From the NCBI RefSeq assembly GCF_000411975.1, contig NZ_ASXG01000124.1:1-64000 (forward strand): DNA of 64,000 bases. The letters run 5' to 3'. The position numbers and the translations under genes were made by a program. This DNA is from Amycolatopsis orientalis DSM 43388. Its GTDB lineage: Bacteria; Actinomycetota; Actinomycetes; Mycobacteriales; Pseudonocardiaceae. Below the pieces are notes generated by a model. It saw only the letters and a program-made list of their open reading frames with translations. It had not been told where the DNA came from and ran no database searches. This document shows, in pieces, positions 53,057 through 61,623 of the stretch (its first letter is position 1; each line of letters starts with the position of its first letter).

Positions 53057-55111
53057 GTGCCGACCATTCCGTGGCTGCACCACGACCCCAACCCGGGTGC
53101 CGCGGCGCACCTGATCTGTTTCCCCTACTCCGGCGCGCCCGTAACACTGTTCGATGTCTGGCGCATACCGGGAATCGACGTGCTCCCGGTGATCCTGCCC
53201 GGGCGAGGGCCGCGAGGCCACGAACCGTTCGCGCGGTCCTTGCGCACGCTTGCCGAGGAGATCGCCGACGAGGTCATCCCGCGGCTCACCGGCCGGTACT
53301 ACTTCCTCGGCCACTCGATGGGCGCGTGGCTCGCGCATGCCGTCACCACTGTCCTCGCCGAACGCGTCTCCCCCGGCCCGGAGCGGCTGTTCATCCTGTC
53401 GGCCCCGCCACCACACCTACCGCCGCGCCGCTTCTCGTCTCTGCACGGGCTGCCCGATGATGACATCGTCGCCGAAGTCATCGGGCTTGGCGGGGCGCCC
53501 GAGTCGGCCCGCGACGCGATTCGCGCCAATGTCGACGTGATCCGCGCCGATGCCACCGCGGTCGGTCACTACCGTCCCGTGCGACACATGCTGCCCTGCC
53601 CGATCACGGTCATCAGCGGGACCAGCGACCCCCTGTTCGAGCTGGGTGACCTCGTCGGGTGGCGTGAAACCACGCACGCCAATGTCTCGCTCCACTTGCT
53701 CGAGGCCGGACACTTCACCGTCACCGAACAGCGTGACGAGATCATCCGCATCGCCGCACGCGATACGCACGCCTCTGCCCGCCACATCGACCCGATCGCG
53801 GTGATCGGCATGGCCTGCCGCCTTCCCGGAGCCAGCAACCCCGCCGAGTTCTGGGACCTGCTCCGCGACGGCCGCGCCGCCGTCGGGCCGGTGCCTGCCG
53901 ACCGCGTCACCAACCCCCACGAGCCGATCATGCGGGCCGGCGGGTTCGTTACCGACGTGGACCAGTTCGATGCCGAACACTTCGGATTCAGCGCCCGGGA
54001 GGCACACCGCTCCGATCCGAGGTTGCGGCTGCTGCTCATGGCCGTGCAGGAGGCCATCGACGACGCCGGGCTCGCCCCGCCCGATATCGCGGGACCCCGC
54101 ACCGGGATCTGGGTGGGCGAGAGCCATTCCGACTACTGGGATCTGTCCGTGCCCGTCGTGCCGCCGAACATCTACTCGCTGTCCGGCGGAGGGCTGAAGA
54201 GCTTCCTGTCCGGCAGGGTGTCGTATTTCTTCGACCTCCAAGGCCCGAGCATCACGCTCGACACCTCCTGCTCGGCGTCGCTCACCGCGATCCACACCGC
54301 GTGCCAGGCCCTGCGCAACGGGGAAGTGGACGCCGCGTTCGCCGCCGGGGCACACCTCATCCTCAACCCCGACGCCGGACCGTCACACGGCCTTGCGAAG
54401 GCCCTGTCCCCACGGGGCCGTTCCGCGTTCGCCAGCGCCGACGCCGACGGCTACGCCCGAGCCGAAGGCATCGCGGTCATCCTGCTCAAACGACTCCCCG
54501 ACGCGGTTCGCGACCGCGACCCGATCCACGCGGTCATCGAAGGATCCGCCATCAACGCCAATGGCCAATCCGGCCGCAACATCGTCACCACCAGCGCACC
54601 CGGGCAGGTTCGCATGATGCGCGAAGCCCTCGCTGACGCCGGCTGCCACCCCAGCGAGATCGGATACATCGAAGCACACGGACCCGGTACCACCGTCGGA
54701 GACAGCGTCGAACTCACGGCCCTGCACGAGGTGTATGGAGCGAACCCCCACCCGTGCCTCGTCGGGTCGGTGAAGACCAACATCGGGCACCTCGAACCGG
54801 CCGCCGGGATCGCCGGGTTCATCAAAGCCGTCCTCGCGCTGCAACACGGGAGGGTTCCCGCCTCGCTACACCACAACGCACCCGCGCCAGCCATCGATTG
54901 GGACCACTCCGCGCTGCGCGTACCGACCGCGGTGGAGCCGTGGCCGTTCGACGGCCGTCGCCGCGCCGCCGTCTCCTCATTCGGGCTCTCCGGCGCGAAC
55001 GCTCACGCCATCATCGCCGCCCCACCCACCCGAACCGGGTCGCGACCACGTCACCCGCAGCGCTCCTGGAACCTCCGCCGCTACTGGTACAGCGAGGTAC
55101 TCGCCCGATGA
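53057..55111 (+). CDS. Thioesterase-ketosynthase fusion protein (684 aa)
   Basis: I choose GTG 53057 (MPTIPWLHHDPNPGA) after GAGAGGA. Residues 1-230 are a type II thioesterase: Ser87 in GHSMGAW, Asp191 and His219 (EAGHFTV). From about 245 (DPIAVIGMACRLPGA) to 655 it is a modular-PKS-type ketosynthase with Cys405 (DTSCSAS), His541 (EAHGPGTT) and His578 (NIGHLEP). Both active sites look intact. There is no acyltransferase or ACP domain. The linker is short, so this is one protein rather than a missed stop. A TE in front of a KS is very unusual; the TE normally ends a PKS or is free-standing. Confidence 0.9.
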   Translation: MPTIPWLHHDPNPGAAAHLICFPYSGAPVTLFDVWRIPGIDVLPVILPGRGPRGHEPFARSLRTLAEEIADEVIPRLTGRYYFLGHSMGAWLAHAVTTVLAERVSPGPERLFILSAPPPHLPPRRFSSLHGLPDDDIVAEVIGLGGAPESARDAIRANVDVIRADATAVGHYRPVRHMLPCPITVISGTSDPLFELGDLVGWRETTHANVSLHLLEAGHFTVTEQRDEIIRIAARDTHASARHIDPIAVIGMACRLPGASNPAEFWDLLRDGRAAVGPVPADRVTNPHEPIMRAGGFVTDVDQFDAEHFGFSAREAHRSDPRLRLLLMAVQEAIDDAGLAPPDIAGPRTGIWVGESHSDYWDLSVPVVPPNIYSLSGGGLKSFLSGRVSYFFDLQGPSITLDTSCSASLTAIHTACQALRNGEVDAAFAAGAHLILNPDAGPSHGLAKALSPRGRSAFASADADGYARAEGIAVILLKRLPDAVRDRDPIHAVIEGSAINANGQSGRNIVTTSAPGQVRMMREALADAGCHPSEIGYIEAHGPGTTVGDSVELTALHEVYGANPHPCLVGSVKTNIGHLEPAAGIAGFIKAVLALQHGRVPASLHHNAPAPAIDWDHSALRVPTAVEPWPFDGRRRAAVSSFGLSGANAHAIIAAPPTRTGSRPRHPQRSWNLRRYWYSEVLAR

Positions 55112-56844
55112 CACCCAACCCGATCTTCGGTGACCGCATGCCCGTGTGGGCCGAACTCGACGAACTCCTCGACAAACCCGAATTCGACCTCAGCCGCACC
55201 GGGATCAACGCCACCTACCAGCGCCTCCAAGCCTTCGGCCGGGTACTCGGACCGGCTACGGAAGTACATCGCGACGCCGAAAGACTCATGGCGGGAATGG
55301 AGTGGGCCGGGATCATAGACCCCGCGATGATGCACGCCGCGATGGTGCACTACGGGGTCGCCACCACCGCCCTCGTCGAATGCGGCCGCCCCGGTGGCGA
55401 CCTCGACCCCCTCATCGCCGACCTCGACACCATGGACGCGCCCGGCGCGATCGTGGCCACCGAACTCGGGCGCGGCGGATCACAGGTCAATATCCGCACC
55501 GAGGCCCGCTACCACCGCGACCGCTCCTCCTTCATCTTGCACACCCCCGACGACACCGCATTGAAGATCATGCCCAACGTCGGCTGGACCGGACTTGCCC
55601 GGACGGCCGTCGTCAACGCGCGGCTCATCGTCGATGATGCGGACCACGGGGTGCACGCCTTCGCATTCCGATTCCCGCACCCGCAAGCGCGGGTCACCGT
55701 GCTTCCCGGCGGGGCTCCGGTGCCGCTGGACTACTCAGTGATCCGCTTCCAGCACGCCGAGATCCCTTTCGGCTACTGGCTTTCCGACACCGCCACCATC
55801 ACCGGCACCGGCGTCAACGACCCCCTTCCGGCCGGACAGCGTCTGGCGCGGTCCCTCAGCGGCGTCAACGCCGCCGTTACCTCAGCCGCAGTCGCCCTTG
55901 CTTCTGCCACCCGCGCCGCGGTCGCCATAGCCGCCCGGTACAACACACAACGCCTCATCGGCTACCCCGGCACACCCGCGCTCGGGTTCTCCACCCACCG
56001 TGCCCAACTCGCCTCAGCAGTCGCCCACGTCTACGCCACCGGTTTCTACGTTGACAAAGTCCGCCGGGACTTCATCAACGAACGTCTCAGTACCGCAGCC
56101 ACCGGCACGCCCCAACAAGTCGAGCACGCCAGCTACGCGCCCTGGCTCGCCGCCAACCGCGACCGCACCCTCGCCAAGGTAGCCGCCACGACCACTCTCG
56201 AAGGCATTGGCGCCACGTGCAGACGCCTCTGCGGTTTCCAAGGCGTCCTGCACGCCAACCGAATCGCCGTCTACGAGGACATGGCCCGCAGCTTCCACGC
56301 CGCCGGTGGCGACACCCGGCTCCTGCTGCTGGAAGCCGGGAGACAACTCATCGAAGGAACCAGCGCCCCCGCACGCAGCGCGCCCGGCATCGGCATGGGC
56401 GACTCGCGCTCAGTCTGCCGCCTCGTCTCTGTCCACGAACGCGTCCTCGCCGACCAACTGCGGCACCGCATCAACCACGACGACGCAGGTGATCACCTCC
56501 ACGACATCGAGCGCCTGGCCCGCGTGCACATCGTGCGCCGCACCCTGCAGGAATTCCATCAAGCGGCAACGAACTCCGAAGGCCGGTGGCGCACCGTCCT
56601 CGACTCCGCACGACACCTCTACGGAATCGACGCCCTGCTGGACTCGGCCGGCTGGCACCTCAACCACGGCTCATTGCACCCCGGCGACCTCGACGTGCTA
56701 CACAACGCCCACGCTGCCGCCGCCGAAGACGTCGCCCGACACCTCGACGCGCTCATCGACGGGCTCGCAGTTCCCCCCGGACGCGTCGGCGGGTTCATCG
56801 GACGAACCGACTACATCGACCGCGTCGCCGCACTGGTCCGATAG
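55108..56844 (+). CDS. Acyl-CoA oxidase/dehydrogenase-like flavoprotein (578 aa)
   Basis: ATG 55108 overlaps the fusion-gene stop. The N-terminal helical part is followed by the FAD/beta domain (AIVATELGRGGSQVNIRTEA; RTAVVNARLIVDDADHGVH). Helices come next, with AAIAARYNTQRLIGYPG-like sequence and TLEGIGATCRRLCGFQG. The length and two helical domains are those of acyl-CoA oxidases rather than short dehydrogenases. In this operon it could desaturate the acyl chain while it is bound to CoA or ACP. The active-site base cannot be assigned confidently by eye. Confidence 0.8.
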   Translation: MTPNPIFGDRMPVWAELDELLDKPEFDLSRTGINATYQRLQAFGRVLGPATEVHRDAERLMAGMEWAGIIDPAMMHAAMVHYGVATTALVECGRPGGDLDPLIADLDTMDAPGAIVATELGRGGSQVNIRTEARYHRDRSSFILHTPDDTALKIMPNVGWTGLARTAVVNARLIVDDADHGVHAFAFRFPHPQARVTVLPGGAPVPLDYSVIRFQHAEIPFGYWLSDTATITGTGVNDPLPAGQRLARSLSGVNAAVTSAAVALASATRAAVAIAARYNTQRLIGYPGTPALGFSTHRAQLASAVAHVYATGFYVDKVRRDFINERLSTAATGTPQQVEHASYAPWLAANRDRTLAKVAATTTLEGIGATCRRLCGFQGVLHANRIAVYEDMARSFHAAGGDTRLLLLEAGRQLIEGTSAPARSAPGIGMGDSRSVCRLVSVHERVLADQLRHRINHDDAGDHLHDIERLARVHIVRRTLQEFHQAATNSEGRWRTVLDSARHLYGIDALLDSAGWHLNHGSLHPGDLDVLHNAHAAAAEDVARHLDALIDGLAVPPGRVGGFIGRTDYIDRVAALVR

Positions 56845-56869
56845 CCTGTGCCGCCCGAGGCCCCAGCCC

Positions 56870-56896
56870 GTGACACCCTCGACCCGAGGGCGTCAC
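56870..56896 (+). terminator. Hairpin ending the biosynthetic operon
   Basis: GTGAC-A-CCCTCG (56870-56881) pairs with CGAGGG-C-GTCAC (56885-56896) around a 3-nt ACC loop, with a single A/C mismatch. It starts 25 bp after the last stop codon. No T-run follows, as usual in this GC range. Rho-independent-like terminator is the natural reading. Confidence 0.65.
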
Positions 56897-57013
56897 GTCA
56901 CACCGCCCGAGCCGGTGCCCGACTGTCAACGCTGACCATCACCAACCCATCGACATTGCCCATCCATCACGCGATCACGCCCCTCGCCCCCAGAGTCTCG
57001 ACCTCCTCACCTA

Positions 57014-57589
57014 ATGGGAGCTACCGGGCCAGCCAGTAGGGCAGACTCGGTGCCGGTAGCCCCGGCAGGTGAGCACTTCCTCCACCTGAGCATCGAGCTC
57101 TGGTGTCCAGACGAGGAAACCTGCTCGCCTCGAGTCAAGAAACTTGCCACCCAGCTCACCGAACAACGCGCTCGCCGCGACGAACTCGGACTGCTGATCG
57201 ACGAGGCCACCGCGCCGGAAATGCCCGACACCAGCGCCCTGGAAACCCTGCGCGCGGACGTCGAAGCCGCAGCCGACGCTGGCAGCGACGAAGCCCTCCG
57301 CCGCGTCATACAAACCTTCGTCCACCGAGAGGACATCACCAGCCGCGAAACGGCTGCGCCCACGTTCATCATCCCCGGCGACGCCAATGTGCCAACCCAA
57401 CGCTCCGCAGCCGCGTCACCAGGCACGACTACGGAGCGAAAGGTTCGCACATTGCCTGGATCGGTGCACCCAACAAGCCAGTATACGAACCTGAACCTGC
57501 TGGTCAGCGGCTTGCCAGTCTCCGTGAAGCCAGCTCACGCGAAGGTTCGCAGGCAGGGATATGGGAAGTCCCGTCGGAAACAGCGATAG
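57014..57589 (+). pseudogene. 3' remnant of a large serine recombinase
   Basis: The frame has no catalytic or zinc-ribbon part. From about 57130 it reads as a recombinase coiled coil and tail (KKLATQLTEQRARRDELGLL, then RRVIQTFVHREDIT). It ends with HPTSQYTNLNLLVSGLPVSV and KVRRQGYGKSRRKQR, closely matching the C-terminus of the intact recombinase at 25445-27502. About three quarters of the gene is missing upstream. The remnant probably marks the end of an older element that delivered or flanked the dnd genes. Confidence 0.8.
57463..57529 (+). repeat. Recombinase 3'-end repeat, copy 2
   Basis: 63 of 67 nt match 27361-27427, in the same orientation about 30 kb apart. The coding frame is kept and three of four differences are silent. 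A direct repeat of this size could also support homologous recombination deleting everything between. Confidence 0.8.
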
Positions 57590-57622
57590 AAACTACGCTC
57601 TGTTACCGTCGGCCTTGAAGGG

Positions 57623-58792
57623 CTAGCGGACGGCGTTGATCAGTTCGCGAAGTCCGCGCCAGTCGGTCGCGGGCGTGAGGTGGCTCCAGGAGATGCGCAA
57701 TGCGCTAGAGACCCGTTCCGCGGGTAGCCCCATGGCGGTGAGTACGTGGCTGGGTTCGTAGCTGTGGGAGGTGCAGGCTGAGCCGTTGGAGATGGCGGCG
57801 AAGCCTTTCAGGGCGACGATCGCGGCTTCCGAGTCGAGTCCAGGTATGGACACGTTGACGGTGTGCGCAACCGTGCGGTCGAGGTCACCGTTGAATTCAG
57901 CGCCCAGCTCTTGCAGCGCTGTGAGTACGTCGATGCGGTATTTCAGGCATGCGTCCGTGCGTGCCTGATGGTTGTCGATGGCGAGTTGAGCGGCCGTTCC
58001 TAGCCCGGCGATGTGCGGGACGGGAAGTGTGCCGGGACGGAGGCCGCGTTCTTGCCCGCCGCCGTAGGCGAGCGGGGTTAGCGGTGGCCGTTTGTAGCCG
58101 CGGCGGCGGGCGATCAGCGCTCCAACGCCCTTGGGGCCGAAGATCTTGTGGCCGGAGATGCTGATGAGGTCGATGCGCGGATCGGACAGGTCGTCGAGTT
58201 CCTTGCCGAAGCCTTGTGCCGCGTCGACGTGAAGGTAGGTCGAGTGGTCTCGCAGGAGGTCGGCGATCTCGCCGATCGGCTGTCTGACGCCCGTCTCGTT
58301 GTTGACCTGCATCACTGAAACCGCCACGGTGTCGCGCTGCACAGCGGACGCTACGGCGTCGGGGTCGACCCAGCCGCCAGATGTTGGCGGGACGAACGTG
58401 ACGTCGAAGCCCCTCTTCTGGAGGTGCTCCAGGGGTTCAAGGACGGCCTTGTGTTCGATCTGGGTTGTGACAAGGTGGCGCTTGGCTGACGACTCGCCGT
58501 GCGGTGCCAACCCGAGCAAAGCGATGTTGTTGCTCTCTGTCGCGCCGCTAGTGAAGACGACTTCATCGGCCTGCGCGGAGACCACCGCGGCGACCTGCTC
58601 GCGTGCACGCTGAACACGGTTCTTCGCGGTTTGCCCGTACTCGTGGGTCCGACTGCCGGCATTGCCGAACTCCACCGCCAGGTAGTGCATCATCTCCTGG
58701 AGCACCGCGGGCTCGAGCGGTGTCGTCGCGTTGCTGTCGAGGTAGACCGCCTCGTTCGTGTTGTCGCTGGTCACGCTACCTTCTGTCGTCAT
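57623..58792 (-). CDS. dndA: Cysteine desulfurase DndA (389 aa)
   Basis: ATG 58792 (MTTEGSVTSDNTNEAVYLD). It is a NifS/IscS-like PLP enzyme with VYLDSNATTPLEP at the start, Lys216 in SGHKIFGPKG holding the cofactor, and Cys340 in SNGSACTSHSYEPSHVL as persulfide carrier. It is divergent from dndBCDE, as in the Streptomyces dnd locus. DndA supplies sulfur to, and helps build the Fe-S cluster of, DndC for DNA phosphorothioation. Context alone separates it from housekeeping IscS. Confidence 0.93.
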   Translation of the reverse strand: MTTEGSVTSDNTNEAVYLDSNATTPLEPAVLQEMMHYLAVEFGNAGSRTHEYGQTAKNRVQRAREQVAAVVSAQADEVVFTSGATESNNIALLGLAPHGESSAKRHLVTTQIEHKAVLEPLEHLQKRGFDVTFVPPTSGGWVDPDAVASAVQRDTVAVSVMQVNNETGVRQPIGEIADLLRDHSTYLHVDAAQGFGKELDDLSDPRIDLISISGHKIFGPKGVGALIARRRGYKRPPLTPLAYGGGQERGLRPGTLPVPHIAGLGTAAQLAIDNHQARTDACLKYRIDVLTALQELGAEFNGDLDRTVAHTVNVSIPGLDSEAAIVALKGFAAISNGSACTSHSYEPSHVLTAMGLPAERVSSALRISWSHLTPATDWRGLRELINAVR

Positions 58793-58933
58793 GTCGGCGT
58801 TGCTCGTAGAACTGTCGGTCGATACAGGTAGTGTACGCAGCTAGAGCGCGCGGTGTTCGTAGCCACGCCGACGCTTGTACGGAGAAAGTCGTACCCAGTT
58901 GCGAACTTGGCGAAGGGGAGGTACTGATCGATC
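58793..58933. promoter_or_regulatory. Divergent dndA-dndB control region
   Basis: This 141-bp region must drive both dndA and dndBCDE. GTACG (58877-58881) and CGTAC (58890-58894) form an inverted repeat with an 8-bp spacer, and another GTACG lies near 58833. The GGGGAGG near 58915-58921 is the only purine-rich ribosome site before dndB and is 12 bp from its ATG, longer than usual. DndB proteins are known to repress dnd transcription, so the repeat is a candidate operator (inference). Confidence 0.45.
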
Positions 58934-60085
58934 ATGTCAACTGCGACCGGCGAGACGGCTGACCCGACACCGTCGGCTGGTGAGATCTACGGGGGCGCGT
59001 TCGAGTACACGTTTCCAGCGGTCAGGGGCGTGCAAGCGCAGCGTGACTTCTACGTCACCATGTTTCCGCTGCGGCTCGTACCGCGTCTGTTCCTTTTTGA
59101 CGAGGAGGAGCTGCAGCCTACTCTGCGGGCGCAGCGCAACCTGAACAAGGCGCGTATCCCCGAGATCGCTCGGTACATGCTGGACAATCCCGACGGGTAC
59201 GTGTTCTCCGCGCTGACCGCCTCGGTCGACGCTAAGGTGCGGTTCGATCCTCTCGGTACGGGCGGGCCAGGGGCGCGTGTTGGCCTGCTGGCTATTCCCA
59301 TGTCGGCGCGTTTCGTCATCAACGACGGCCAGCATCGTCGAGCGGCCATCGAGCAGGCTCTCCGTGAAAATCCCGACATGGGTGACGAAAGCATCCCGAT
59401 CGTGCTCTTCCTTGACATTGGCCTGGAGCGCTGCCAGCAGATGTTCACTGATCTCAACCGGTATGCGATCCGTCCCTCTCGGTCGTTGACGATCCTTTAC
59501 GACCAACGCGAAAACGGCGCGAGGATCGTCAAAAGCGTGGTGAAGACGTCCCCGCTGTGGACGGACCTCATTGAGTCTGAGCGGAACAACCTATCTGCTC
59601 GCTCACGAAAGCTCTTCACGCTCTCGGCTTTGCACACGGCGACGAAGGCGCTGCTGGACGGAATCAATGATCTCAGCGTTGACGAGGCGAGCAGGATCGC
59701 GCGGAGTTACTGGACTGTCGTGGGCGAGACTATTCCAGAGTGGAAGCTCGTGCACGAGAAGAAAGTAAGCGCAGGAGACATCCGCCGCGACTTCCTGCAT
59801 AGCCACGGTATCGCGTTGCACGCCTTAGGGAAGGTTGGGAACGTCCTTGTGCGGGAGACACGAGATTCCCGAAAGTGGAAACGCAGCCTTGCGTCGCTAA
59901 GCACGCTGGATTGGTCCAGAACAAATTCTAGGCTGTGGGAGGGGCGCGCGATGGTCGGCGGTCGAGTCTCGAAGTCAGGAAATAGCGTCACCCTGACTAC
60001 GAATGTCATCAAGAAGCTGCTCAACCTGCCGCTTTCGAGCGAGGAAGAGCGGATCGAAGAATCGTACGATCGGGGGCGGGCATGA
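58934..60085 (+). CDS. dndB: DNA phosphorothioation regulator DndB (383 aa)
   Basis: ATG 58934 (MSTATGETADPTPSAGE). The diagnostic DGQHR motif is at 131-135 (FVINDGQHRRAAIEQAL), followed by IPIVLFLDIGLERCQQMFTD and LNRYAIRPSRSLTILYD. DGQHR proteins include DndB, a negative regulator of phosphorothioation gene expression. It is the first gene of the coupled dndBCDE operon; its stop overlaps dndC. Confidence 0.95.
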   Translation: MSTATGETADPTPSAGEIYGGAFEYTFPAVRGVQAQRDFYVTMFPLRLVPRLFLFDEEELQPTLRAQRNLNKARIPEIARYMLDNPDGYVFSALTASVDAKVRFDPLGTGGPGARVGLLAIPMSARFVINDGQHRRAAIEQALRENPDMGDESIPIVLFLDIGLERCQQMFTDLNRYAIRPSRSLTILYDQRENGARIVKSVVKTSPLWTDLIESERNNLSARSRKLFTLSALHTATKALLDGINDLSVDEASRIARSYWTVVGETIPEWKLVHEKKVSAGDIRRDFLHSHGIALHALGKVGNVLVRETRDSRKWKRSLASLSTLDWSRTNSRLWEGRAMVGGRVSKSGNSVTLTTNVIKKLLNLPLSSEEERIEESYDRGRA

Positions 60086-61623
60086 GCCGCGCAAAGACCA
60101 GTAGGAACTCGGCGTTCGCCGACGGAGGCATGTCAGCGGTTCTCGACAGCCTGATCGAGCAAGTCCAGAATCTGTACCTCGCGGACCGGATTCCCTGGGT
60201 TGTCGGCTACAGCGGCGGCAAGGACTCGACCGCAACCTTGCAGCTGGTCTGGATGGCGCTGGAGGCGCTGCCGCAGGCTCAGCGGACCAAGCAAGTTCAC
60301 GTGATCAGCACCGACACCTTAGTAGAGAATCCAGTCGTCGCTGCATGGGTGTCCCACTCGCTCGAACTGATCGGACAGCGAGCCGAGAAGGCGAACCTGC
60401 CGATCAACCCCCACAGGCTAACGCCCAAGATCACCGACACATTCTGGGTCAACCTAATCGGACGAGGATACCCGGCTCCCCGTCCGAAGTTCCGTTGGTG
60501 TACCGAACGACTGAAGATCAATCCATCAAATGACTTTATTCGCCGGATGGTCCGTAAGCACGGCGAAGCAATCTTGGTGCTGGGCACGCGCAAGGCGGAA
60601 AGCTCCGGACGCTCGGCGCGTATGACGTCACTGGAAGGCGGCAGGATTCGCGACCAGCTCAGCCAGAACTCCAACCTGCCCAACTCCTTGGTGTACAGCC
60701 CAATCGAGGACTGGACCAACGACGACGTCTGGCTGTTCTTGATGCAGCGCCCGAACCCGTGGGGATACAACAACAAAGACCTGCTCACCATGTACCAAGG
60801 TGCTTCATCGGATGGCGAGTGCCCGTTAGTCGTGGACACCAGCACGCCGAGCTGCGGCGACAGCCGCTTCGGGTGTTGGACATGCACGCTTGTTGAAAAA
60901 GACAAGTCGATGTCCGCGATGATCCAGAATGACGAAGAGAAAGAATGGATGCGTCCTCTTCTGGATATTCGCAACGAACTTGACGAGACCGATGACCGAT
61001 CCAAGCGAGACTTCCGCCGAATGAACGGCACTGTCCAACTCTTCCACGACGCACCCATCCACGGTCCATACCTGCAGGAGTGGCGCGAAGCGTGGCTGAA
61101 CAAGCTACTGGAGGCGCAGACCTACATCCGGCAAGAAGGCCCTGACAATGTGGCGAACATCGAACTCATCACCTTGGAGGAGATGGAAGAGATTCGCCGG
61201 ATCTGGGTTGTAGAGAAGCACGAATTCGAAGACTCCCTTCCCATGATCTACGAGAAGGCCGTCGGCGAGCCCTATCCCGGTAAGCCAATGGACGATCACC
61301 TGCCACTTGGCTCAGATGACGTCAGGCTCCTGCGTGAAATCGTCGGAGACAGCGGTGGATCGTTGCACTTCGAGCTCGTGCGTGAGCTGCTCGATATTGA
61401 ACAGCGACATCGCGCAATGTCGCGCCGCGCCGGCCTCTTCGACGCCTTGGAAGCGGCCCTGCAAAAAGGATTCTACGACGATCGAGAGGACGCTGTTGCT
61501 CGCGCTCGCACGAACCGGGCGCGTCGGAAGGGGGAAGACCGCGATGAATCCTTGAATTCTCTGATCGACGCCGAGACAGGAATGATCAATTTGACTCCCG
61601 TTGATCGTAAGGCTAAAGCATGA
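60082..61623 (+). CDS. dndC: DNA phosphorothioation enzyme DndC (513 aa)
   Basis: ATG 60082 overlaps the dndB stop. The PP-loop SGGKDST is at 44-50, as in PAPS reductases and ATP pyrophosphatases. Cys140 (KFRWCTERLK) and the cluster Cys258, Cys265 and Cys268 (SCGDSRFGCWTC) are the likely 4Fe-4S ligands. DndC activates the DNA backbone for sulfur insertion with DndD and DndE. Length is normal and no key residue is missing. The codon use is less GC-biased than in the conjugation genes, in line with transfer from elsewhere. Confidence 0.96.
   Translation: MSRAKTSRNSAFADGGMSAVLDSLIEQVQNLYLADRIPWVVGYSGGKDSTATLQLVWMALEALPQAQRTKQVHVISTDTLVENPVVAAWVSHSLELIGQRAEKANLPINPHRLTPKITDTFWVNLIGRGYPAPRPKFRWCTERLKINPSNDFIRRMVRKHGEAILVLGTRKAESSGRSARMTSLEGGRIRDQLSQNSNLPNSLVYSPIEDWTNDDVWLFLMQRPNPWGYNNKDLLTMYQGASSDGECPLVVDTSTPSCGDSRFGCWTCTLVEKDKSMSAMIQNDEEKEWMRPLLDIRNELDETDDRSKRDFRRMNGTVQLFHDAPIHGPYLQEWREAWLNKLLEAQTYIRQEGPDNVANIELITLEEMEEIRRIWVVEKHEFEDSLPMIYEKAVGEPYPGKPMDDHLPLGSDDVRLLREIVGDSGGSLHFELVRELLDIEQRHRAMSRRAGLFDALEAALQKGFYDDREDAVARARTNRARRKGEDRDESLNSLIDAETGMINLTPVDRKAKA

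Noticed and set aside
27361..57529. The 67-nt repeats as attL/attR cores of one integrated element
   Set aside because: Three of four mismatches are synonymous and protein similarity extends past the nucleotide match, so shared coding ancestry explains them better. No boundary structure was seen.
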